From NCBI GenBank assembly GCA_964431545.1, contig CAYSLC010000011.1, positions 1 to 51,913 on the forward strand: a stretch of 51,913 bases of DNA, given 5' to 3'. The stretch comes from CAYSLC01 sp964431545. Lineage in GTDB: Bacteria; Desulfobacterota; Desulfobacteria; Desulfobacterales; JAABSP01. A model generated the notes under the pieces. That model was not told where the DNA came from, did no database searches, and saw only the letters and a list, made by a program, of their open reading frames with translations. Position numbers and translations under genes: made by a program. Shown one piece after another: positions 34,081 through 40,834 of the stretch; position 1 is the first letter of the stretch, and every line of letters begins with the position of its first letter.

Positions 34081-35211
34081 ATGTCCGACCTTCCCGATCC
34101 CGTGGAACTGACCCGGCGGCTCCTCGCCTTCGACACCGTCAATCCCCCCGGCAGCGAGGGGCCCTGCGCGGCATACCTCGGCGGGCTCTTGGAGCAGGCC
34201 GGCTTCGCCGTGCGGACCGTCGATCTCGACCGGGGGCGGCCCAACCTGATCGCAACCCTCTCGGGTACGGATGACGGTCCGCCCCTGTGCCTCTCCGGCC
34301 ACCTGGACACCGTTCCCCTGGGAAACGCCCCCTGGCGGTTCGATCCCTTCGCCGGGGGCCGGGAGGGGGACCGGCTTTACGGCCGGGGATCCTCCGACAT
34401 GAAGGGGGGGATCGCCGCCATGACGGTGGCGGCCATCCGGCTGGCCGGGCTCTCCGAGGGGAGGCCGAACCTGTCGCTGGTGTTCACCGCCGGAGAGGAG
34501 CACGGCTGCCAGGGGGCCTCGGTGCTGGCCGGGATCGACGGGGGGCTGGGCCCCGCCGGCGCCCTCGTGGTCGGGGAGCCCACCGGCAACTATCCCATGC
34601 TGGGCCACAAGGGGGCGCTCTGGCTCGATGCCCATGCCTCCGGGGTCTCCGCCCACGGCAGCATGCCGGACCAGGGGGACAACGCCATCTACAAGGCGGC
34701 CCGGGCGGCCCTTCTGCTGGAAGGGTTCGATTTCGGGGTTCCGCCCCACCCCATCCTCGGTCCCCCCACCCTCAACCTGGGCACCATCTCCGGCGGCACC
34801 ACCGTCAACATGGTACCGGACCGGGCCAGCCTGGGCATAGACGTCCGAACGATCCCCGGCGTGACCACGGACGAGATCCAGGACCGGCTGCGGGAATCCC
34901 TCGGCCCCGATCTGGAATGGGGACGGGCCGTGGGGGCCGACAGCGTCTGGACCGAGCCCGGCGACCCATGGGTCCGGGATCTCTTCGAGACCATGGCGCC
35001 GCTTCTGGGGGAACGCCCCGAACCGAGGGGCGTCACCTACTTCACCGACGCGGCCATCCTCTCCCCGGCCCTGGGGCGTCCCCCCACCGTCATCCTCGGC
35101 CCCGGCGAGCCGTCCCAGGCCCACAAGACCGACGAATACTGCCTCGTGTCCAGGATCGAGGCGGCGGCGGAGGCCTATTTCCGGATCGGAAGGCGGTGGG
35201 GAGAGCGCTGA
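34081..35211 (+). CDS. M20 family metallopeptidase (ArgE/DapE/CPG2-like)
   Basis: 376 aa. Zinc ligands and catalytic residues appear in order: SGHLDTVP (His and the following Asp, about 80-85), GRGSSDMKGG (bridging Asp), GEEHG (catalytic Glu-Glu), a dimerisation domain (about 175-290), and the late His in QAHKTDEY. The family hydrolyses acylated amino acids or dipeptides in the cytoplasm. Because ArgJ is present, an ArgE role is not required; a DapE-like or general role is possible. A perfect GGAGGTGA lies just before the ATG. Confidence 0.88.
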   Translation: MSDLPDPVELTRRLLAFDTVNPPGSEGPCAAYLGGLLEQAGFAVRTVDLDRGRPNLIATLSGTDDGPPLCLSGHLDTVPLGNAPWRFDPFAGGREGDRLYGRGSSDMKGGIAAMTVAAIRLAGLSEGRPNLSLVFTAGEEHGCQGASVLAGIDGGLGPAGALVVGEPTGNYPMLGHKGALWLDAHASGVSAHGSMPDQGDNAIYKAARAALLLEGFDFGVPPHPILGPPTLNLGTISGGTTVNMVPDRASLGIDVRTIPGVTTDEIQDRLRESLGPDLEWGRAVGADSVWTEPGDPWVRDLFETMAPLLGERPEPRGVTYFTDAAILSPALGRPPTVILGPGEPSQAHKTDEYCLVSRIEAAAEAYFRIGRRWGER

Positions 35212-35250
35212 GGGGGAGTGAAGAGGGGGCTGCGTCTCGGGGCCAGGGGC

Positions 35251-35279
35251 TTGACAGACGGTACTGATGTTCTTATAAG
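35251..35279 (+). promoter_or_regulatory. Strong sigma70-type promoter for the DUF3786 gene
   Basis: TTGACA (35251-35256), exactly 17 bp, then TATAAG (35274-35279). The start is predicted near 35286, leaving a ~50-nt leader to the ATG at 35336. Confidence 0.8.
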
Positions 35280-35287
35280 TATCAGTA
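35262..35287. promoter_or_regulatory. Operator-like dyad over the -10 of the DUF3786 promoter
   Basis: Perfect inverted repeat TACTGAT (35262-35268) / ATCAGTA (35281-35287) separated by 12 bp, flanking a second palindrome CTTATAAG (35272-35279). It covers the -10 and start point, the place expected for a repressor. Confidence 0.55.
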
Positions 35288-35335
35288 TATGCTTCGTTTT
35301 TTTTGCTTGGACCGGAATCGGACAGGAGGAAATGG

Positions 35336-36157
35336 ATGGCGAAACCCCGAAACGCCATGGAGATCTTTGAACTGCTCGACAAGTCGAACTGCCGGGATTG
35401 CGGATACAAGACCTGCCTGGCTTTCGCCGGGGCGGTCTTCCGGGGCCAGGCGACCCTCGACCAGTGCCCCAAGCTCGATTCGGAGACGGTGGCGCGGTTT
35501 TCGGAGCCCGCTGACGGGGGCAACGACACCGAGGCGAACCGGGCCGAGCACCTGGAAGAATTGAAAAGGGAAGCCGCCGCGCTCGACTTCCGGGAGGCGG
35601 CGGAGCGCGTGGGCGGCCGGTTCCACAACGACCGGCTCACGGTGAAGGTCATGGGCAAGGATTTCACCCTCAATCCGGACGGGACCCTCTCCGCCGACAT
35701 CCACGTCAACCCGTGGGTGGCCGTCCCGTTCCTCGATCATGTGCTCAACGGCAAGGGGGCCGATCCGGCCGGGGAGTGGGTCTCCTTCCGAGAGCTGTCC
35801 GGGGGCCGGGAGCGGTACCCTCTCTTCCAGAAGCGGTGCGAGGAGGCCTTGAAACGGGTGGCCGACGTCTACACCGACCTCTTCGACGACATGGTCCACA
35901 TCTTCAACGGCAAAGAGGTGGACCAGCAGTTCGCCTCGGATATCTCGATGGTCCTCCACCCCCTGCCCAAGGTCCCCCTGATGGTCTGCTACTGGTCCCC
36001 GGAGGAGGGGCTGGGCTCCTCCCTCAACATCTTCTTCGACCGGACCGCCGACGAGAACCTCGACATCGGGTCGATCTTCTCTTTGGGCGCCGGATTGGCC
36101 CAGATGTTCGAGAAGCTGGCCGTGCGGCATGGGTATTCGGTGCCCGCCTCGGAGTAG
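35336..36157 (+). CDS. Fe-S / DUF3786 domain protein
   Basis: 273 aa. Residues 10-45 form a four-Cys Fe-S motif (NCRDCGYKTC, then a Cys about 18 residues later in DQCP) like the domain of corrinoid and CODH/ACS-associated proteins. The rest is a DUF3786 domain (FNGKEVDQQFASDISM, CYWSPEEGLGSSLNIFFD), seen mainly in anaerobes. AGGAGGA lies 5 nt before the ATG at 35336; an in-frame start at 35303 is less likely. Function unproven; a role in one-carbon or corrinoid metabolism is an inference from the Fe-S domain. Confidence 0.85.
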   Translation: MAKPRNAMEIFELLDKSNCRDCGYKTCLAFAGAVFRGQATLDQCPKLDSETVARFSEPADGGNDTEANRAEHLEELKREAAALDFREAAERVGGRFHNDRLTVKVMGKDFTLNPDGTLSADIHVNPWVAVPFLDHVLNGKGADPAGEWVSFRELSGGRERYPLFQKRCEEALKRVADVYTDLFDDMVHIFNGKEVDQQFASDISMVLHPLPKVPLMVCYWSPEEGLGSSLNIFFDRTADENLDIGSIFSLGAGLAQMFEKLAVRHGYSVPASE

Positions 36158-36191
36158 ACGGCGCCCTTCCCGGTTCGTTTTGGGACCGGTC

Positions 36192-37049
36192 CTATTGCCG
36201 CAACCGGGTAAATCCGACCAGACAAATGACGCCGAGGAAAGCGGAGATCCACTTGATCCACCTTCGTTTGGTCTCGATCTCTTCCAAACGCGTTGACATC
36301 TGTTTGATGATGTTTTCGATATCGGCTTTGTTTTTCGTGGTCTGGAGGGAAGCCGCTTTATCGCGAAGGAAAGCCGCGTTGTTAGGGATGTTTTGAAACT
36401 CCTTCGCCATAGCCTCTTGGAATTTCAGGATCAAACCGAAAGATGTGATGTTATCGGATAATTGCTTCTGCTCATCGGTTTTTACGTAGTGGAACCAGAC
36501 CGCCATCGCAATGAAAGCGATGCCGACCGCTAACACTGAATAGGCCAGGCCATTTCCTTTCCTTTCCACCCCCGCTTGTCCTTGGGCTGGTTTTCCAGCC
36601 GAACGCTCTTCGAAGGCGGCCTTTCGGTTTTGAGAATCGATGTATTTTTGGATCACGATGCCACAGTGCGGGCATTCGTCCGGCGGATGATCCGAAAACC
36701 GGATCGTTCGGCCGCATTTCGGGCAATCCTGTTGATCCGTCCCTGGGTCCGCTTCCATCGATGGAGATTCCCTCTCCGGAGGGCACGATGAAGCCTCCCT
36801 TCGCTGCCCCGGTGGTGGTTGGACCGTGATCCCGCACTTCAATCCCGTTTTCGAGATCGCCTGCCTGTACTTCTCAGCGGCGGCCTGATCCAAACCACCC
36901 TTAACACAGACCGGTTTTCCCTGGAAAAAACGGCCGATCTTGCCTGCATCAGTCTTGAATAATCTCGCGAGGCGCTGCTTTACCGCGTCGAGGTCTTGTC
37001 CCGGTTCAATTTCACCTTTGGTCATAATCTGGTAATGGCGCTTTTCCAT
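36192..37049 (-). CDS. Zinc-ribbon membrane protein
   Basis: 285 aa. An N-terminal ~75-residue domain (KGEIEPGQDLDAVKQRLARL and KPVCVKGGLDQAAAEKYRQA) resembles the small module found in some envelope or TM2-type proteins. A zinc ribbon follows at about 109-132 (CPKCGRTI and CPHCGIVI). A transmembrane helix at about 170-187, a helical stretch (about 195-262) and a final helix at the C-terminus (WISAFLGVICLVGF) complete it. Composition is less GC-rich than its neighbours. The partner and role are unknown. Confidence 0.75.
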   Translation of the reverse strand: MEKRHYQIMTKGEIEPGQDLDAVKQRLARLFKTDAGKIGRFFQGKPVCVKGGLDQAAAEKYRQAISKTGLKCGITVQPPPGQRREASSCPPERESPSMEADPGTDQQDCPKCGRTIRFSDHPPDECPHCGIVIQKYIDSQNRKAAFEERSAGKPAQGQAGVERKGNGLAYSVLAVGIAFIAMAVWFHYVKTDEQKQLSDNITSFGLILKFQEAMAKEFQNIPNNAAFLRDKAASLQTTKNKADIENIIKQMSTRLEEIETKRRWIKWISAFLGVICLVGFTRLRQ

Positions 37050-37193
37050 ATTCCCCTCATGATTAAAGGATTCGGTTGGTTGTCCAGGATCTCATTCATT
37101 CCGCTTCTCGTTTTTTTCAAACCGTAAGCTTCTCTCTTGCACGTTCAGAGCCTCCAGTGGAAACCGACTCTTTCGAGTGGACGCGGGGATGGC

Positions 37194-37943
37194 TTATTCC
37201 GGCGAATAGCGGACCTCCACCAGAAACAATCCGTGAGCCGGCGCCGTTGGACCGGCCTTGGACCGGTCCAGGGATTCCAGCGCCGCCCGGAACCCCTCGG
37301 GGCTCCGTTTCCCCAGCCCCACCTCCACCAGGGTCCCCACGATGTTCCGGACCATGAATCGGAGAAAGCCGTCCGCCTCGATTCGGAACGCCAGCATTCC
37401 GTCCCCGCCATCCGTCAGTTCAGCCGCCATGATCCGTCGTATGGTATGGGACCGGGGGCTGCCGGCCCCCTCGAAGGCCTTGAAGTCGTGGGTTCCGACC
37501 AGGTGTCGGGCGGCCCTTCCCATGGCCTCGACATCGAGCGGTTTTCCCATGTGCCAGTGGTAGGCCCGGCCGACCGCCGAGGGGAGGGGATGGTTCCGGA
37601 TCTGGTAACGGTAGACCTTGCCGAGGGCGCTGAACCGGGCGTGGAAGTCGTCGTCGACTTCGGTGCAAGACAGGATCACCGTATCCGGCGCCAGAAGGCT
37701 GTTCAAGGCCCGCTGGAAGATATCCGCTGAAAGGTGGGTGTCGCAGCGGAAACTGGCGGTCTGTCCCAGGGCGTGGACCCCGGCGTCGGTCCGCCCCGAG
37801 CCGCTCACGACCACCCTGCGCTTGAGGATGGTGGCAAGGGCCGCCTCGATCTCCCCCTGGACGGTCCGGTCCCCCTTCTGGACCTGCCATCCATGGTAAT
37901 CGGTGCCGTCGTATTCGATGACGAGCTTGAAGGTACGTTCCAT
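37194..37943 (-). CDS. truA: tRNA pseudouridine(38-40) synthase
   Basis: 249 aa from the chosen ATG. Family start KLVIEYDGTDYHGWQVQ, catalytic Asp53 in GRTDAGVHALGQ, then HARFSALGKVYRYQI, FRIEADGFLRFMVRNIVGTL, and a normal C-terminus. It converts uridines 38-40 of the tRNA anticodon arm. An in-frame ATG at 37985 would add 14 residues but has no ribosome site; the start is therefore somewhat uncertain. Confidence 0.94.
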   Translation of the reverse strand: MERTFKLVIEYDGTDYHGWQVQKGDRTVQGEIEAALATILKRRVVVSGSGRTDAGVHALGQTASFRCDTHLSADIFQRALNSLLAPDTVILSCTEVDDDFHARFSALGKVYRYQIRNHPLPSAVGRAYHWHMGKPLDVEAMGRAARHLVGTHDFKAFEGAGSPRSHTIRRIMAAELTDGGDGMLAFRIEADGFLRFMVRNIVGTLVEVGLGKRSPEGFRAALESLDRSKAGPTAPAHGLFLVEVRYSPE

Positions 37944-38069
37944 GCCGGTGTCGATCTCAGCGCCTCCCAGAGAACCGATCACCATGCGAAGACCGCCGAC
38001 AGGGAGGGTTGCCGGCGGGGATAGAGCGCGCTGTCCGATCGGGTGTGATCGCCCGTGGGGATTCCCGCT

Positions 38070-38111
38070 GGAGGAACCGCGCTTGCGGTTCCGCCGAAGC
38101 GCGGTTCCTCC
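38070..38111. repeat. REP-like long palindrome
   Basis: 15-bp arms GGAGGAACCGCGCTT (38070-38084) and AAGCGCGGTTCCTCC (38097-38111) with a 12-nt loop. A nested 8-bp hairpin GGAACCGC/GCGGTTCC is also possible. There is no T-run, so it is not a standard terminator. Confidence 0.7.
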
Positions 38112-38266
38112 TGGTTCGGGATCTGATCCTTAGATGGGTCGGCCGCCCCGGCAGGCCAAACAGTTAGGTGTCTTGGATTTCACGGGTGCCCTTCCTGCCT
38201 GGCGGTGATTTCGACACAACACCGAAGGGCATCTTGACAGAGCCGCATGGTCGTTTTTCAAAATCG

Positions 38267-38306
38267 AAATTTGTCAGCAATCGGCAACTCTGTCAAACGG
38301 AAACTT
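38267..38306 (+). repeat. Copy A of a ~40-bp dispersed repeat
   Basis: It shares the 18-mer TCTGTCAAAYGGAAACTT (one mismatch) and a diverged 22-bp left part with copy B at 44770-44808, in the same orientation. Copy A also forms the right arm of a 9-bp inverted repeat TTGACAGAG (38234-38242) / CTCTGTCAA (38288-38296). Confidence 0.55.
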
Positions 38307-38330
38307 TCAAGGAGCAGGAGTGCGTTTCTA

Positions 38331-38884
38331 TGGGGGAATCGATAGCTTATTGGAACAGGGTGCTCAAATCTCCTGCGCCAACCGAGCATATCTCAATAAA
38401 ATCAAAATTTGAAGGGATCTTACCGTTTATCGATCAACTTGTGCCTCGCATATGCGGCACCTGTGATGGAATGGGGCATTGGGCCACCGTGATTTCATGG
38501 TTTTTTTCGATGTCCCCCGATCTTCAGTTCGGGGGATGGCGGCTTATAAAGTGGATTATAAAACTCGTGTTCGTCTTTATACAGGGGATTCTCAGTTACT
38601 TGTTTGCGAAGGTTAATTACAATTCGTTTCGTGGCGTTGACAGCACCGACAAAACGTCTGGATTGTTCCTCACCGATATCGTATGCAAGAGAGCACAATT
38701 CCGCGTAAAGATCCGATCCAGTGCCACTCGTACCCAATGCACGGTGAACTCCTTTTTGCATAATTTGTTTCCCTGTGTTACTTTTGGGGTCAGGAGAAAA
38801 TTTCCAGTAAAAACACAATGCAAACAAATCTTCGATATAGAGAATGATGTAGTTGTCGCATGCATTCCGGACCATGTTCCGTAA
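38331..38884 (+). pseudogene. Possible truncated gene of unknown origin
   Basis: An AT-rich open frame starting MGESIAYWNRVLKSPAPTEH. The first ~50 residues look protein-like (FEGILPFIDQLVPRICGTCD), but beyond 38495 the frame merely runs antisense to the 295-aa gene. A plus-strand terminator at 38486-38507 also interrupts it. The start has an AAGGAG-type site only at a poor distance. It may be the 5' remnant of a gene cut by rearrangement, or chance. Confidence 0.2.
38486..38507 (+). terminator. Small intrinsic terminator, plus strand
   Basis: ACCGTG / CATGGT (6 bp with one G-T wobble), loop ATTT, followed directly by seven T residues. It implies rightward transcription from the region after 38234, where no full gene is recognised. 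Confidence 0.45.
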
Positions 38885-39382
38885 GAAATTGTTTTGATCC
38901 ACATATAGATTCTCAATCTCGGAATTTCTCGGACGCAGTTCGATGGCATAACGTTTGAAAGGACTAATCACTTTTTCAAGATTTTCCATTGGGCTATTTA
39001 TATCCAATCTGGGTTTCAAATAATAAATGCGATCTACGTCTTTATATTTTCCAAATCGGCTCAATCGCATGATATACCATCCTGCCAGATTTTCTCCGAT
39101 ATACTCGAATAATTTTTGGGTAACTGCAGGATCGGCATTTTGAAAAGCAGAAGGGGCCTTGCGTTTCCATTGATTAGGAGCAGTTCCACTTTGATATTTT
39201 GCTTTGGCGGATTTTTCGAGAATTTTGTCTAGTATGTCTGCTTTTCCGTGGATTTTTCTGTCAATTTTCCCATGAAACCAACAATATATTTTATCAAATG
39301 TATCGGGTTCGTTCGGATCAAAAATATTACTTGCCAAGCGAGAAAAATACTGACACAACCTATCGTTACGATGGGCTGGCAT
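38495..39382 (-). CDS. Unknown 295-aa protein from AT-rich segment
   Basis: Not recognised. Soluble, rich in Lys, Asn, Tyr and Phe, and in clear contrast to the GC-rich neighbours. Middle motifs include KYKDVDRIYYLKPRLDINSP and NFLRNMVRNACDNYIILYIE; the end is basic (GGHRKKP). The ATG at 39382 has AAAGGAGG 6 nt upstream, strong support for a real gene; a TTG two codons earlier is less likely. It follows the 82-aa membrane protein gene by 15 nt, so they form a pair. Base composition suggests acquisition by transfer. Confidence 0.7.
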   Translation of the reverse strand: MPAHRNDRLCQYFSRLASNIFDPNEPDTFDKIYCWFHGKIDRKIHGKADILDKILEKSAKAKYQSGTAPNQWKRKAPSAFQNADPAVTQKLFEYIGENLAGWYIMRLSRFGKYKDVDRIYYLKPRLDINSPMENLEKVISPFKRYAIELRPRNSEIENLYVDQNNFLRNMVRNACDNYIILYIEDLFALCFYWKFSPDPKSNTGKQIMQKGVHRALGTSGTGSDLYAELCSLAYDIGEEQSRRFVGAVNATKRIVINLRKQVTENPLYKDEHEFYNPLYKPPSPELKIGGHRKKP

Positions 39383-39397
39383 TTTCAACCTCCTTTG

Positions 39398-39646
39398 TCA
39401 TATTGAATTTCCAGGCATAAACAGTGTCCCGGCAAACATGATCACCGATCCACCGAGGCCATAGAGAAACGGTCGTTTGGCTTCGCTCCAATAGGCAATG
39501 GTAAAAATCAGAACGACGAAAGGGATAAAAAAGGACCCCAACCCCCACCAGACGGAAGTCCTGAATGCCACCACCAGCAGCCAGATTCCGGCCACGGTCG
39601 ATAGAACGGCCCCTCCCAGAAATATGATAAATCCCACTGTTCCCAT
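39398..39646 (-). CDS. 82-aa membrane protein, unknown
   Basis: Three hydrophobic segments: GFIIFLGGAVLSTVAGIWLL (about 5-24), WGLGSFFIPFVVLIFTIAYW (about 34-54) and LYGLGGSVIMFAGTLF (about 62-78). The ATG at 39646 is preceded by AAGGAGGAG at 5 nt; the frame extends upstream to 39838, but across a terminator hairpin, so that part is not coding. It lies immediately upstream of the 295-aa gene and is probably co-transcribed with it. Confidence 0.72.
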   Translation of the reverse strand: MGTVGFIIFLGGAVLSTVAGIWLLVVAFRTSVWWGLGSFFIPFVVLIFTIAYWSEAKRPFLYGLGGSVIMFAGTLFMPGNSI

Positions 39647-39751
39647 GGCTCTCCTCCTTGTCGGCCATTGATTCTTTTGCGTTTGAGTCGTTGTGCCCCC
39701 AATTTTGATACGTCGTGCCCCAAGCCGCGGCATGGACAGAACCGAAAAATA

Positions 39752-39808
39752 ATGAAACCCACAACCATAACGGATCAAAAGAGCCGATATCGGGGTTGTG
39801 GGTTTCAT
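39752..39808 (-). terminator. Long intrinsic terminator after the CARDB gene
   Basis: On the minus strand a perfect 15-bp stem ATGAAACCCACAACC / GGTTGTGGGTTTCAT encloses a 27-nt loop that contains CCGATATCGG. The stem is followed by TATTTTT. It lies 82 nt after the CARDB gene stop and separates it from the 82-aa gene. Confidence 0.65.
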
Positions 39809-39889
39809 CACCAACAGACCTCTCCCCTCTTTGGGCATACGCTTTATTTACCCGGTGAAACAGACGGTCCTGACAAACACAGCCGCTTT

Positions 39890-40651
39890 CTATGGAGGAG
39901 TACACGAAAAGCTGACTTCATTGTTTCCCCGGTCCGACTCGGAAACCTGTTCCAAAGCATTGACCATGATGGCGATCGGACCAATATCTATGCAACTCGG
40001 TAAGGAAAAGTACAATACAGTCGTTCCCCCGGCGGGAATGGCCGGTGTGGATAGCTCCGATATGTCACATCCCCAGTCCACTTGTGTCGTGGAAGCAACG
40101 GCGTCTGTTTTGCCTACGTTCTTGACATGCACTTCCAGCCGGTCCGAAGCGTCGAACTTGCAGAAACTCGTCGATCCTTCCGGTTTGACGGGCTCGAGGT
40201 CGGGTCCGGGACCCGGCTCCATTTTGTACGATACGAACTGAAAGCGCCCCTGCACCTTTTCTCCCTGGACATTGCTCAACTGCACCAGAAGATCTCCATC
40301 AGCATAGGGAGCCGCGGTTGGGATAAGAGGTTCGACCCCAGGCAGAGGCGTCACCACGGAAAGATCGTTGTCTGAATAGAGTTCCTCCGGGATGGTGATG
40401 ACGTATCCACTATTGAATTGACTCCAGTAACAAGAGAGCCCTTCCGGGTAACTGTGCCGGATGCTCCCGTCGCTAAAAATGACCCCCATGGCGATCGGTT
40501 GGGGCCCCGTTGAAAGGTCCGGATAAAGACCCGCGGCGACCTGAAGGGATTGAACCGCCGTCTTCAACCCGATCTGAGCCCCGGAGGGCGAGGCCAGACA
40601 GAACACTGCCACACAAAAAACGGACACAACGACAAAAACCCTTTTGCCCAT
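39890..40651 (-). CDS. Secreted protein with CARDB-like domain
   Basis: 253 aa. Signal peptide MGKRVFVVVSVFCVAVFCLA, cleaved about residue 25. The C-terminal half is a CARDB-type beta-sandwich (LEVHVKNVGKTDAVASTTQV, AIPAGGTTVLYFSLP, VSESDRGNNEVSF), an extracellular adhesion-like domain. The N-terminal half, which contains FSDGSIRHSYPEGLSCYW, is unrecognised. GGGGAA lies before the ATG. Probably exported to the periplasm or surface. It is divergent from the histidine kinase gene, with 183 bp between them. Confidence 0.8.
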   Translation of the reverse strand: MGKRVFVVVSVFCVAVFCLASPSGAQIGLKTAVQSLQVAAGLYPDLSTGPQPIAMGVIFSDGSIRHSYPEGLSCYWSQFNSGYVITIPEELYSDNDLSVVTPLPGVEPLIPTAAPYADGDLLVQLSNVQGEKVQGRFQFVSYKMEPGPGPDLEPVKPEGSTSFCKFDASDRLEVHVKNVGKTDAVASTTQVDWGCDISELSTPAIPAGGTTVLYFSLPSCIDIGPIAIMVNALEQVSESDRGNNEVSFSCTPP

Positions 40652-40834
40652 GACATTCCCCTTTCTTTTTCTTCTGATCCTTGTTTTGCGGATAAATCCC
40701 GAGTTTCATGGCCGCACCATAGTCCGGAAAACACTTGAAGGAAATGGGGCGTTTCCCTACGATGGGGGCGGGTTGAGGCAGTCCCCTCCGGGGCAGGGTT
40801 TTCGAGCATTCAGCCCGAACCGGAAGGAGGCGAT

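Larger units (their letters stand above)
37986..38494. other. Intergenic region, AT content rising, with repeats
   Basis: About 500 bp between truA and the unknown AT-rich genes. It holds the 15-bp inverted repeat at 38070-38111, a TTGACA-type signal at 38234, a ~40-bp element also found at 44770 (see repeats), and the beginning of a possible gene fragment at 38331. No recognised gene. Confidence 0.5.

Noticed and set aside
33871..35709. Long minus-strand frame whose end reads MVELRGFEPLAS
   Set aside because: It is the reverse complement of the tRNA-Ala 3' half plus the M20 peptidase gene; this peptide is a known artefact of translating tRNA genes backwards.
38513..38536. 8-bp hairpin TCCCCCGA / TCGGGGGA as a terminator
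   Set aside because: No T-run follows it on either strand, and it lies within the end of the 295-aa gene.
39647..39838. N-terminal extension of the 82-aa membrane protein
   Set aside because: It would translate through the terminator hairpin at 39752-39808, and a strong ribosome site supports the start at 39646.
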